This document shows, one piece after another, positions 37,701 through 48,940 of a DNA stretch of 64,000 bases; the stretch's first letter is position 1, and the number at the start of each line of letters is the position of its first letter. A program made the translations under genes and the position numbers. The stretch spans positions 248,001-312,000 of the forward strand of contig JASFXZ010000073.1 of the NCBI GenBank assembly GCA_032209605.1. The letters are read 5' to 3'. This stretch comes from Mactromeris polynyma. Taxonomy: Eukaryota > Mollusca > Bivalvia > Venerida > Mactridae. The notes beneath the pieces are model-generated. The model ran no database searches, was not told where the DNA came from, and worked only from the letters and a program-made list of their open reading frames with translations.

Positions 37701-39766
37701 CTTGTTGTTTTTTTTCAAAAATTGTTGAATCATATACTATATGTAATGATATTGTAATTTGCTACCCATTTTAATTAAGTTCAAATTTACTGATGAATTG
37801 TTTACCCAAGCCAACCCGAATATGCTTATGTAACAACCACTCTCTTATATACAATGTATCTACAATTGTCTCATTTGTATATTTTCGTTGACTGTTATTT
37901 TGAATCTTAAACTCATTTATGTATTGCAGTTGTAATGGTCATGTTACAAATTGAACTATTTTTCATTTCAGAATAATGCAAGCATGTTGTGATGTAGCAT
38001 TCAAATATGCGCACGATCGTGAAGCATTTGGGTCAAAGATTGGTCATTATCAGGCAAGTGCTTTATTTATTATTTGAAATATTCTTGTTATTTAGGTATT
38101 GGTGTTATATTAGAACAATTGAAACAGGCCATACCTGGGAATATTGTGTCAACTAAAATCACGTGTTCTTTTCAAAGGCTTATGCAGTTAGATGTATTTT
38201 CTTGATAACATACTTGTAGGTAGAAACATTAAGCACTGGGTATAGAGTTTGTTATACCAAAATTGACTTACAGGATAAAATGAGCTATGAAAACTCATTT
38301 AAATTGTATCCCTTCTTGTTACTAATTACAGATGATCCAGGCAAAAATGGCAGATATGTACACAACCCTCTGTGCTAGTAGATCCTACGTCTACAATGTT
38401 GCCAAGGCATTGGATGCTGGGAACATTAATCCTAATGTACGTATTATCTTATATATCCATATACAGGCATGTACTGACTAATGCAAAATCCAAACTAACT
38501 GGATGTTTCTTAATTCCTACGTAGTATGTTTATTATGCCCCCATTCGAAGAAGAGATTGCATATTGGTTTGCACATGACGGTCGGTCCGTAACCTTTTCG
38601 TTTCTAATCAATAACCTAAGAACCCCTTGACCTATCATCCTCAAACTTGGTTCAAACATTCATCTTGGGTAGCAGAGGAACCCTATTGATTTTGGGGTCA
38701 CAGGGTCAAGGTCATAATGTTTTACAAACATCTGTTTTCCTTTTTAATTCAATTGTTTGCATTCCTCATTTGAATTTTGTGTTAGAAGTTTTTATCATTT
38801 CAAATGACACATGCAATATAATTCATTTGTAAGATAACTTAGGCAAATCTTTTTACATGCTCTATTTTGTTCAAGCTGGCAGAGGAATATATGATTTATG
38901 TAACAAGATAACATGCCATATATCGCTGGATTTTTGTTTAGGATTGTGCTGCTGTGATATTGTATACTGCGGAAGCTGCCACGAAAGTAGCTTTGGATGC
39001 AATACAAATTCTTGGTATGTACAAGATGCACATCTTTACCTAGCCTTTCTACATCTCTTATCAATTGATGTACTTTTCCCCCCAACTACTCAATCAGCAT
39101 CTAAGTGTCAGTTTGTATATCCTAATTCAATTATCATCTCGACTTTAAGGCAACGACTTAGTCTATGCAGATGAATGGTAAATACTTTGTATGTTTGCCT
39201 CTAGTTTATCTTTTATGTAGCTGCACTAAATAATGAATAAAAAATTTGAGCGTCTCGGAAAAAGAAGTGTGTAACTTATGTCTTATGATCAGGTGATTGT
39301 GCATGTATGAATTAACACATTATGTTTTAGATGCATCATTTTGCCAGAAAAGCACCAATGAAAATTTTAAGGGTTTAATATTGTACAATATGGTCTGTCT
39401 GACAACTTATTTATTTTGCTTTGTTTCCCGGGTTGGCCAAGTTATGTTCTTCCATTGCTACGGTCATGTCCTCTACATGTGAAAAAGTCGTCAGTTGCTT
39501 GCGGAAGAGCAAGTTAGTACTGGTTGGTAATTAATTCCTGAACTGATTAGGTCAACTGACTGCCCTATAAGACTGAAAAAATGCTGTAAAACAACATAAA
39601 CCAGATGCAAACAATCATGTTTATTTTTTCAGGGGGCAATGGTTATATCAACGACTATCCTGCAGGCAGATTTTTACGAGATGCCAAACTTTATGAGATT
39701 GGAGCTGGAACAAGTGAAGTTCGAAGACTTGTCATAGCTCGGGCTATTAATGCTTACTACAAATAG
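28717..39766 (+). CDS. IVD: Isovaleryl-CoA dehydrogenase, mitochondrial (12 exon positions, exon 8 in three versions)
   Basis: Exons: 28717-28854, 31104-31193, 31508-31559, 32511-32680, 33422-33515, 33661-33797, 34170-34266, one of three exon-8 copies (34731-34824, 35581-35674, 36911-37004), 37972-38053, 38332-38436, 38942-39014, 39633-39766. With any one exon 8 the sum is 1266 nt, 421 residues (human about 423). Residues 1-30 are a mitochondrial targeting peptide. Landmarks: '[17 protein letters not shown]' (acyl-CoA dehydrogenase signature 1), '[17 protein letters not shown]', catalytic Glu281 in Leu-Asp-x-Glu-Arg of exon 8, signature 2 '[20 protein letters not shown]', and '[15 protein letters not shown]' at the end. 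Glu on helix G as catalytic base is the IVD-type arrangement. The enzyme is a flavoprotein oxidising isovaleryl-CoA in leucine breakdown, passing electrons to ETF. Exon 9 uses a GC donor (CAG|GCAAGT). Confidence 0.96.
29077..29811. mobile_element. hAT-like non-autonomous element (IVD intron 1)
   Basis: Ends CAGGGCTAGAATTTAA and TTAAATTCGAGCCCTG are inverted repeats, with TTAAAA directly on both outer sides (29071-29076, 29812-29817). Inner blocks 'gcacttgcaaattt' and 'gcaagtggcgagtgc' also mirror each other. 735 bp, no transposase. Confidence 0.65.
29860..30580 (-). pseudogene. Jockey-type LINE reverse transcriptase C-terminal fragment (degenerate)
   Basis: Minus-strand frames carry '[20 protein letters not shown]' then, after frameshifts, '[20 protein letters not shown]' and '[14 protein letters not shown]', the familiar C-terminal block of non-LTR retrotransposon RT proteins. 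It ends in frame at about 29880. A (TTAT)n-like tail lies at about 29840-29850. At least two frameshifts; the upstream half is missing. Different family from the fragment at 25640-26405. Confidence 0.75.
31620..32100. repeat. Degenerate ~146-bp tandem repeat (IVD intron 3)
   Basis: Phrases 'cttgaaaggat', 'cacataagca' with 'ataaaata', 'tttgatttcag' and 'ccaatttttgga' recur in order at about 31624, 31770, 31905 and 32062. Three to four diverged copies; no coding. Confidence 0.55.
34731..34824 (+). CDS. IVD: IVD alternative exon 8, version A
   Basis: 94 bp, phase 1 in and phase 2 out. Acceptor TTTATCCCAG, donor GG|GTGAGC. Encodes a segment with '[14 protein letters not shown]' followed by VVASMPVG. 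The catalytic Glu is kept. It shares the opening 'VSQVLG' and the donor hexamer with version B, so A and B are probably the more recent duplicates. Confidence 0.88.
35581..35674 (+). CDS. IVD: IVD alternative exon 8, version B
   Basis: 94 bp with the same phases. Acceptor TTTCATTACAG, donor GG|GTGAGC. Encodes '[14 protein letters not shown]' followed by LGAVGPVG. It also replaces the usual His/Ser-Glu-Asn before Arg-Gly with Gly-Val-Gly, the most divergent of the three. No stop or frameshift. A long open frame on the same strand runs into this exon from intron DNA, but the part before 35581 has no family similarity. Confidence 0.85.
36911..37004 (+). CDS. IVD: IVD alternative exon 8, version C (canonical-like)
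   Basis: 94 bp with the same phases. Acceptor TTTCTGCTAG, donor GG|GTAAGT. Encodes '[14 protein letters not shown]' followed by VLASGPLG, the copy closest to the vertebrate enzyme (ERLVLAGGPLG). Most likely the ancestral version. Confidence 0.9.
38500..38720. repeat. Fragment of a dispersed 'ggtcaaggtca' repeat (IVD intron 10)
   Basis: The phrases 'tcctcaaacttggt', 'ttttggggtcacagggtcaa' and 'ggtcaaggtca' are of the same style as the repeats at 5828-7135 and 59950-61890. A single extended nuclear-receptor half-site TCAAGGTCA is included. Confidence 0.45.
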
Positions 39767-42145
39767 CGATGTATATTTTAATTGTATAATTAATTGCTGA
39801 ACAATCTTGTCCATTATGATTCAGGAAAGGATAACTCCTGCTGGTGATATAATGATTGTACATGTATTAGGTATTATCACATATAAATAATCATGTAGAA
39901 CTTGTGGCATAATTGGAGCCAATGTGTTGTAAAGTATTAACTACATGGAATAATGATGCAGATTTAAGGAGCCATTACATTTGAAGTTCTGTTTACAGGT
40001 TGAAGTGTTGTTGGCATATTTAGCCAATTCTTTTATCAGGATAATCATATGTTGTGCAACATAAATTTAGGCCAGATTTTATGAATGACAACAGGATAAC
40101 TAATGTGTAGACACAGAATATGTCTTTGTACACTGTTTTTGTCTTTTTCCTGCCTTTTTTTACATGAAACCTTCAATGTAAAAAAAATCGGCCATGGAAT
40201 ATCTCATTATACTATCACTCAAGTTTTGGTGTTAAAATTGGCAATTGATGTTCAAATATAATGATGAATTTGTGATAAAGTGTTGATAATATGTAACCGA
40301 CAAACTTGCTTTTTTATTAGCGTTGTGATATTGCCGTCTTAATATTAGGTTGAGCTAACTGCCAAAACAACTATTTTGAGAAAATCAAATTTCAGAATGG
40401 TGTCATTTCGCTCTTATTTGACAAATTCGGTCCATTTTAAGACGAGGTGTTGTGTTACGTCTACTATATTTAAGATATGGAACATTGTGTTGTACATTCA
40501 AGTTCATTGCACCACAATTATGAAATGTTATTTGGAGATCCCTCAAACAAGTTAAAATATTGTTTTCATTGTTAGGTCGAGATGTGCGACCTAGCTCATA
40601 TCTAGATATATTCTTTGCATCATTGTTTCAGTAAATGCCCTATGTCCATTTTGGAATTGAAAGTTCATGTAGACATAACGCTCTCTAATGTTAAACTGAA
40701 AGGAGTAACCCTACTACAACAGTCAGTTCCACATAGATCATGTGACTACATATTACATTTTAATAGGATGTTCAAAATATTAAATTTTGGTGAGATTTGC
40801 TCACGTTCTCAGATCTGTACACATAACATTTGATATTTTTGTGGTATAGTTGTATTCACAGATTAAAAAATTCCTGCCCAGATATTATAGAAGCAAAAGT
40901 TTTAACAAACATCGCTATGAAAATTGGTTGTTACGTTGAAGTATATTCGTTTAACTTTGACCAGCCAAGGGAGGTAATTTTTATTGTCAATATGCAGGGA
41001 ATACTGTACTATGATTCTGAAGATGGTCCAGATCTGATAACCAGAAGATACTAGATTATTAAATCTGATATAACCCTAAATATAGCAAAATATTAACAAG
41101 ACACAGGAGGACCCAGTCCGATTCATGTAGTGTTTTTTTCATTGGACTACAATAATACTACTAAAAATTGCAAGGGTCCACATTTCCACACCAGTGATAT
41201 TTTATGTCATTGAATGTGAATGAAAAATTAAAAACTAATCACACAACTCATTGTTATGCTGGGGACAATTTAGGCAGAAATTTTATGATTTTATTTTTTG
41301 TATGCAAAACTTTTTCAAATAGCGCACTTCAGATCACAACTTTTGTTCAGAAACAATTTTGCACTGCGGTCTGCAGGAAACTTTCCTCAAATCAGTTTCT
41401 AAGTTTTGAAATGGCATTAAACATCTGAAATTATCTGAAAGTATTCACACTGATCAAGTCAAATGCATTACAGCGATATATTGCAGGTACCAACCTGTCT
41501 TTATCAACCCATTCACATGCAGTGGTACAGGACCCAATGCTGAACTAGACTTATACAGAAATTTACTCTAAAAAATATGTTAATATACTTAAAGGGCAGT
41601 CACGATGGATACATACAATACACAAATACACGTGCTTGGTACAAACAGAATTTGTTTGAAATGATAACTTGTATCTCGTGAACAAAACCAAAATTTAAGC
41701 ATTTTTTACCAAAAGCTTGGACATGAATTTGCAGTCAGTCCACAATTAATAAGTAAATTGAACTATAGGAAATATTATCATTAAGGATTCCAAATTCACA
41801 AGAGTATAGTACATGTGTCACAATAGCCGACTTTTATTACACTGTAGCAATACCCTTTCATTCATGAATTACTCATGGACTCATTCATGATGATCAGAGT
41901 TATGTCATTAAGTTATGCAAGTTATGTACAAGTTGTCTGATGTGCATGTTTCTTTTATTTATTCCAAGTTACAGGAATGTCTCGAACTGAATTTGTCCGA
42001 TTCAAGATATTACACAACTTCTACTGTGCCAGAAAGATAAAAGAAACGCCTCATAATTGGCAGCATTACGTTTCCACAATACAAGACAGATCTCGGTAAA
42101 GACATAACATGAAACCTGGATTGTGCAAAGATGAAATTTGTCCAA

Positions 42146-42410
42146 CAGGGCCCGTATTCACAAACCTATAAGACCGAATTTCAGACTTAGGCTTTAAAAT
42201 GGTAAATTTTCATTTTGTTCCTTCGTTATTGTTACACACTATATTTTAATAAAACATGGCAAAAGTGTAGAATGAGTAACAAGACATATTCAGGCAAAAT
42301 TTTATCCTTTTAAATATAATGCAAACGAAATGCTTGTAAATTTGATTTTTGCAATTTTAAAGTCTAAGTCCGAGATTCAGTCTTAAAAACGTTTGTGAAT
42401 ACTGGCCCTG
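42146..42410. mobile_element. 265-bp hAT-like MITE
   Basis: Left CAGGGCCCGTATTCACAAAC and right GTTTGTGAATACTGGCCCTG are inverted repeats; inside them 'agacttaggc' and 'gtctaagtcc' also mirror. Flanks 'gtccaa' and 'gtctcaa' hint at an eroded duplication. Confidence 0.65.
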
Positions 42411-42869
42411 GTCTCAATTTTCAGACCAACTAATACCATCAATGTGCATGGAATAACCAGTACGCCCCTTTTCACATTGTAGGAGGATTTATCAACATAT
42501 TTCCACACCACTTATTTTATAGTAAAAGCACATTAACCATAAATAAACGGTTTATCTTAAACTATTCAAATGCTATATGAAGCTTCAATAGTTTGTACGA
42601 GTTTCTGTTACATTGACATCATCTAGACTTCAACATCACAAAACACCACTGCCTTGGGTACATGGGAATTTCAGTGTACTACCGGAACCTAGAAATTCCA
42701 AGCAGATGAAATATACCTCATGTACAAGTCCACCAAATCACCAAGAAAACTTAAGTACTTGTAACAACCCCATTAAAATAAAACGTAGAATCCAAGCTAC
42801 AAGGACCCGAGCAGTGAGACACCAAGTTGTTAAGAAAGACATAAGCACAACTGTTACCATATATATATA

Positions 42870-43512
42870 TTTATAATACTGCAAATAAAAATCCAGTAAT
42901 TTCATTGGTCAAAGGCTCGCGTATACTATTCTATATACACGGCGCCGACAGGGTATATGACGTGCAAACTAATTTCCCCTCCATGCGCCTCGCGACCATT
43001 TTCGCCGACGACTCGACTCGAAAACTTTTATCTCTTGATGTCTGCAAGTTATTAGAAATTGACAATTGATCTTCATACATGTCTCAATAAATATTGAAAC
43101 GATTACATGTGCGCTTGTATAAATATTCAAAACGATAGATTTTTTAAGGTTGGAGCCAAATTCAGCTCCATAAAGTCCATGTGATCCGACGCTTGAAAAT
43201 AAAAATTAGAGTGCAATCGCGCGCTTAACCATGTGTTAATAGGTACCTTAAGGGGTAATGCAATTAATTTTCAGGCAATATAAAGTGAGTGAAATAAAAT
43301 AAATTTGACCTACAGCAAGTAATTTCCGAAATATTTTAAAAGCAATACGTTTTAACAACGGATATTATACATTACTAAAACACTCTCAACAATTTTATGA
43401 ACCCAAAACAAGCAAAAATGCACAGATCTTATTCTTTGATCTAAAGCTAGGCATCGAAACATTGCTTGTTTAACTAAATTCTTATGAAAACACGGATTTG
43501 CAGTATTATAAA
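42870..43512. repeat. Element bounded by a perfect 17-bp inverted repeat
   Basis: TTTATAATACTGCAAAT (42870-42886) and its exact complement ATTTGCAGTATTATAAA (43496-43512). The right copy is directly followed by the hairpin at 43523-43652. Confidence 0.5.
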
Positions 43513-43522
43513 TTCGTTATAC

Positions 43523-43652
43523 TGGTTGTTGACAGGGTATATGGGAGAATATAACCTGTCTGCGATGCATATAACCCTCGGCTAACGCCTCCGGTTATAT
43601 GGCACCAAACAGGTTATATTCCCCCCATATACCCTGTCAACAACCTGTATAA
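43523..43652. repeat. Strong inverted repeat around 'gggtatatggg'
   Basis: Left arm starts 'ggttgttgacagggtatat' and continues 'gagaatataacctgt'; the right arm is its complement, 'acaggttatattc' then 'atataccctgtcaacaacc'. Arms are about 38 bp, spacer about 50 bp. A similar 'gacagggtatatgacgtgc' sits at 42948, so the motif is repeated locally. Confidence 0.65.
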
Positions 43653-46481
43653 CTAATAATATACCAGCTGATGCACTGAAGATCTCCACAATGAGCTCTA
43701 CAAAACACCAAGCTCGACTAGATATTTGCCGAAAGTTCCTTACCACTATGGATATCACTTCTAATCATAGTGCAAGTACTTATGATGAATAATTACCACA
43801 CATTTCTTGTCACTTTCTTTTAACATATCCAGATCAAATGGGGCAGTCAGGAGCATGCCCTTTTAAATGGTATCACAATAGATGAATTTTGTACCATAGT
43901 TGTATTAATGAAAGACTAAACTATCCAGATCTTTTGACGAGCATGGTCATGAATGGACGATATCAGTTTGATTGGCTTCAGGATCACATGCGACATCCAA
44001 CAAACAAACCTCAGCTAATCATTGTGCAAGAGACTTTAGAGAGGAAGCAGTTTATTTGCACGACAACAAATTTGAAAAAATACCACTCTCAAGATATATG
44101 GAATGTTGCAGTCATAGACAAGATATAGGCCAGTAGGTTATTCATTTCATGACATAAACAATAGAATGAAAACTTTGAATGGAAGTCATAGGCAATATGA
44201 TTTACAAAGATGTATCAATATTCACTATGATCAAAGAGTCAACTTGTGCGGATTCTTCAATTGTAATCGACAGACTGATGGACTTTCCATAAAACGTTTG
44301 TTTCGTTGTGCTAGCAAAGATTGACATACAAAGACAATCCATCTGGACCCAATTGTGTGATAAACATGCTATTAATAGAATGTTAAACCATCACCAGTAA
44401 TCTTAACAAAATACTGCACACCAGAAAGCTGCAGGCATCTGAACATACATAATGAGCCCACATGAAGCTTAAGATCGACCAATCCTTTTCCTGCAAGACA
44501 TGCATGTCCCTTCATTTATAACTGGAATTAAAGTGTACTGAAAACACACAAATCAACACAAGCACTATGACAAAGTTTCCAAGCAAGTCACATAAATATC
44601 CCAACAAACAATAATTATATAAGCAAAGATGTGTTGCAGGTACACAAGAACATGCAAACTTAAATCCAACATGCATCACATTCCCCACAGATCATGGTCA
44701 ACTTGTTGAAGCCTAGAGGATGAATCCAACAGAATATCAGAACCAAAATTCATAGTAAAGAATATGGTTTCGTTTTGAACACATACATTGGAAAGAAAAT
44801 TTCTGAATAACTTAATCAGACTATTATAACATATTCTACTGGGTTACTGTTACCTTTACTTTTCACATTGTAAAATCTTGTAAATTAAAAGAAATGACTT
44901 GGATTGCAAGTGGATGAATAATTCGATGACAAATCCTTCTACCTGTGAACATTTTGAAGTTGACGGGCCATCATTCTCGACAGTTCATTCACTCTGATAC
45001 TCTAGATCGCCAAACTGAAAAAGAGTGTCAAAAGAACAAAGACAATCTGGCACTGCCAGTATAAAAAACAATGGACAGTGAATAACATTTGGATTCCATT
45101 TATTACATTGCAAGTAACAAACAAACTGATTAAAGAAGCACAATCATAAACAAAATTCATCACATCATGATCAATAGTGTACATTGTTATAAATACAGCA
45201 CAGAGTATTGCTAGGTACAGTCTCAATGTTCTGCCATCACTCCATAATCATCAGTGCATATTTTATCATATTATTGTAACCAGATAAAAGTGCAGACGAT
45301 TTTGATTTCATTACATGCATTATCAAAATATATGATCATACAAAAGATGAATGGAATCAATATAAGATCTTTTGGATCCGCGACATTTCTGTAATGAAAA
45401 TCTACACAAATTAACATGGGATAAACATCAGTGATCATACAACTTCAAACTGGTGTGCCACATTTGCGCACACTTCTAATACATAAGGAGCCCAAAAAGC
45501 AGCAAGAACAAGCAATTTGTCAAGTTCTCTCCTGCGGCTCTACCACCTTACATATATACTACCCTCCATTCCCCTTAAAATCTTGACTTTACAGCTCCAA
45601 CAGGATGGACTACCATTCTCAAGACTTGGCATTTCTGTTAAACAAAATATAATCATAAGTATACACAGGCCAAAAAATATATACAATTAAACAACTACAC
45701 AATGGTAAGCAACACTTCGTGTTCACAAACAAAAAGTATTTTCAATGGTCCAATTCCTAATGATTAACAGTATAAATTTAGACTAATAAAATTTATTGAC
45801 TAACCAACATTGGTGGAATCCGAAAAGACGGATCACATGTAGTAATTTCATTGAACGATGAAGACACCATCAATTTATGACAAAGTTGTGAATTTATTAA
45901 AACCAGAAAAAAATGAATATATTCAAGTAACGTCATCAACATGCAAGGGACCTTACCGAATTTATGTCAAAGCCACATTTGGCGCATGACCTCAGGGTCA
46001 GGTATGTGCAACGACCCTCTGCTTAAGGTACAGCCCAAGAAACGACCAACATCGCCTCAATTCTCCAACACGCACATCATTTCAGCTCCATCTAAAATGT
46101 ATAACTAAGACATTGAGATTAGAAAGTGCTTCATTTTCTTAACTAACACAGAGTTGCGCATTGTTTATTAAATGAGAACTTCTAAAACAATACTTACAAG
46201 TTGTATTTACCACATTACATGACAATCATGATAACAAATTACACTCATGTAAGTTCTGAAAATATGCCAAATTATGTACAATATTATTTTAAAAGCTCTC
46301 ATTTTTACATTAACACATACATGGAATAGTTTATACAAAATTAATCACTGTTCTTCGTCATCCTGACCTGCATATCTTACCATTCCTCTCATGTCTTAGT
46401 TTGTCAAGGTCACGGGAATGCTACATTCTCAAGGATAAAATCTCAGTAATTTGGCCCTGTTGATCCTTTACATACTACACC

Positions 46482-47612
46482 TCAAGCATTCTCATCCTGC
46501 TCAGTACACTTAGCCATGGTGGCACACTTTGAACAAAACTCAAGTGAAACGATTCCCTTGTCAACATGTAGACACACTCCAGCTGTTCTGCTCCCAGATG
46601 ATCTGGAACGCTTGGCAGACCCATAATCATGGTCTTGACTGGCAGCTCTTTTACGATTGACTGAAGAGGTAAGTTTAACATCTTCAACATTGCCAATGTT
46701 CTTAAGAAGTCCTGAAATAGCACTTTGATTGACCAGCACACTTTTAAGATATGCAACCTCTTCAGTAAGTTCTTGTCTTTCATGTTCAGTTTTTGAGGCA
46801 TTTTGTTTCAGAGAAACATTTTCACTTTTCAACAGTTCAATTTCATCTTCAAGGCTTTTCATGTATGCCTTTTTCCTGTCCCGATTAACTTTAGCCTGAA
46901 CAGCATTCTTCTTATTTCTCTCATCAAGTGCCTCAAGTATTTGATTGTCAACGTCCTGATTATGTTTGGCTGCAGTTTTAATAACTTTCACAACTTTAAT
47001 AGCAGGAGTATTATTTATTTTACAAGAAGACTTAATACCTGATAACACTCTTACATCAGCCACTTTCTTAATGTTTGAAGTAGAACTGGCTGGAACTTTT
47101 ATCACTGAAGCGTTTGGGCAATGGTCGAAGACTGGTTTACGAATCCGTGCCTTTGACTGAATCACTCTGCTACTTGGCCGATAATCTGGATCTTCATTAT
47201 CATCATCAACATTAATCTCAGGGCTGCTGATTGGAAAACTGACTTGGAGACTTTCCTCGTCTAAAGGCAATTCTGGTGTATGAAGATTAGACAGTTCGAC
47301 ATCAACTTTCTGAATAGGTGTAGTTAAATAACTTTCCAATTCCTCGCTGAATTCATCCAATTCCTCAACACTTTTAACTGAATCAAAATCAAACAAGTTT
47401 TCATCTACAGGAGACAGAAAACCTGCAATACCTGGAGATACTGACCTATCTTCGCTCATATCTGAACACCCGCTGTCAGACTGATGACTTGGCGATTCTT
47501 TGCAAGAAAACACTGGATCAGCTAGATCTACGCCGAACGCAACGTCACACTTCAGAATATCTTCGTCCATCAGCTCATCTGAGAAACAAGGAGCAAAATG
47601 AAAATCTTCCAT
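46482..47612 (-). CDS. CREBZF: CREBZF (Zhangfei)-like bZIP transcription regulator, single exon
   Basis: An uninterrupted frame of 376 residues, starting at a good Kozak ATG (AAG before, G after). The N-terminal half is acidic with a 'SDSGCSDMS' motif (45-53). The bZIP is at about 232-296: basic region '[18 protein letters not shown]' with the N-x7-R signature (Asn236, Arg244), then Leu heptads. The C-terminal '[19 protein letters not shown]' (345-363) is specific to CREBZF (human [20 protein letters not shown]) and separates it from CREB, ATF4 and XBP1. CREBZF proteins act in the nucleus, often by pairing with ATF4 or other bZIPs and with host cell factor, in stress and lipid regulation. It has its own TATA/CCAAT promoter to the right. 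Confidence 0.92.
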   Translation of the reverse strand: [376 protein letters not shown]

Positions 47613-47620
47613 CTTAGCAT
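47570..47620 (-). promoter_or_regulatory. Overlapping upstream ORF in the CREBZF leader
   Basis: An ATG at 47620-47618, eight bases before the main ATG, opens a 16-codon frame in another phase that ends (TGA) inside the coding region at 47572-47570. Its context is poor (TTT before, C after), the main ATG's is good. This would lower translation and could allow stress control by leaky scanning; inference only. Confidence 0.55.
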
Positions 47621-47865
47621 AAATATTAATGTTAACAACGACGGTCTTATCTACAGATCGAATGTAATTCTAAGTCAATATTATCGTCTTTTCACGTTGA
47701 TACTAGATTAGTTTAACGCTCGTCAAAACCTTAAATTAGATCAACAAGTTTGAATGTACGTATCATAGATATAAACCCTACCAAATCGTGGTATATCGAT
47801 GACCTTAATATCCGCCTTTCCCATCAAAGAATGTCTCGATATAAAAAAAGAAGTGCGGCACTGCT

Positions 47866-47957
47866 CTTTATATACGAGCCGAAACGTACTGACTACGTTT
47901 TGCTCGAGTTCACGATACTGGTTGGTTGTTGCTGTAATATCCTGGCAATTTGATTGG
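47866..47957 (-). promoter_or_regulatory. CREBZF core promoter: TATA and CCAAT boxes
   Basis: On the minus strand, CCAAT at 47957-47953 is followed 79 bp later by TATATAAAG at 47874-47866, about 255 bp upstream of the CREBZF start codon. Spacing and order are those of an inducible TATA promoter. Confidence 0.6.
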
Positions 47958-48764
47958 ATGAATATATTAAGCGATGACTTCACCGGATGAAAACCAACGT
48001 CGGCAAACGTTCGACCGAACTTCTCAAATAATGCTTACACAAAACCGAAATAGTTCCTCATGATTAAGTTAAAATATGCGTCAGCAATAGCATGATGCAA
48101 AGTGGTATTATGTCAAAGGCTTTTTACTAAATCTGTTCGTTATTGCTCATGCAAAAATAATTTTTGTCAACATAACTATTTTATTTAGAAAATGACAGAA
48201 TCACTACGCATTATTTTGTCATTCACAACTCTGGTAAGTCGATCAGCCTATACTATTATCTCCCCTATCAGTTTGTTAGTTACAAAACGAACCATAAGAC
48301 TGTCTTAGACCTCACAGCTGTACGTACGTTACTGAAGGGACATTCATTATGGGAAATTGTTCAGGTCCAAAGCAATATGGATAGACACCCTGCAGTTATG
48401 ATAGCTCATGGTGACATGTCAGGCCCAGATCCAGAAAATCCAGACTGGGGGGCCAAACATGAGGACAAGTTACCCCACCCTAAAGGGGGGGGGGGTCCGG
48501 AGATCTCCCCTAGAAAATGTGTACAATATATGTATATAATGGTGGCTTCTGGTGCATTTTGGGATCTAAATTATGGGAACTCATTTATGAAAATTCCACT
48601 AGTATTATCTTTTTTAAAATACAGAACAACCAATTCATACAGTACCAACATTTTAACAAATGTCCAGGGTACACCACTTCCTGTACCAGCCCCCAGTACA
48701 ATATAGGTATGAAATGGTGGCTTCTGGTGCATTGCGGGGTCTAAATAAAATAATTATCAACGAC

Positions 48765-48940
48765 AATAACTGAAGTGGTAGAGAATCGGCATTCAGAACA
48801 GGGGGTCATGGTTCGAGCCCTGCAAAGGGGCAAATGTACATTACATTTAATTCAAAGAACATGCTTGTACTGCATGGTTAGTAACCCGGGAAATTATGAG
48901 ACTGTGCGCTTGCCGTATGGATTCCCGATGGCGAAGTAAA
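48765..48940 (+). repeat. tRNA-derived SINE-like sequence
   Basis: A box-like 'gtggtagagaatcggc' (48776-48791) and a perfect RNA polymerase III B box GGTTCGAGCCC about 30 bp on (near 48811) resemble a tRNA gene, but the acceptor arms do not pair. A SINE-like body follows to about 48940. Confidence 0.5.

Larger units (their letters stand above)
39767..46481. other. Spacer between IVD and CREBZF, no gene recognised
   Basis: Tail-to-tail interval of 6.7 kb holding the 3' UTRs of both genes. Open frames here (longest near 42613-42876, 41204-41428, 43889-44128) have no recognisable domain and look like chance. Recognisable content: a hAT-like MITE (42146-42410), an inverted-repeat element (42870-43512) and a hairpin (43523-43652). 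Confidence 0.5.

Noticed and set aside
42613..42876. 87-codon open frame as a small secreted or basic protein gene
   Set aside because: No signal peptide, no family match, no promoter or poly(A) context; it lies in the spacer between two 3' ends.
46482..47612. XBP1, ATF4 or CREB identity for the bZIP gene
   Set aside because: The C-terminal GVCLHVD...EFCSKC block is particular to CREBZF, and there is no XBP1-type intron or CREB KID domain.
48377..48706. 109-codon open frame as a gene
   Set aside because: Crosses a poly-G tract, has no recognisable domain, and overlaps repeat-like DNA ('ggtggcttctggtgcatt' occurs twice).
48776..48830. Functional tRNA gene
   Set aside because: A and B boxes are present but acceptor and anticodon arms do not pair; better as a tRNA-derived SINE head.
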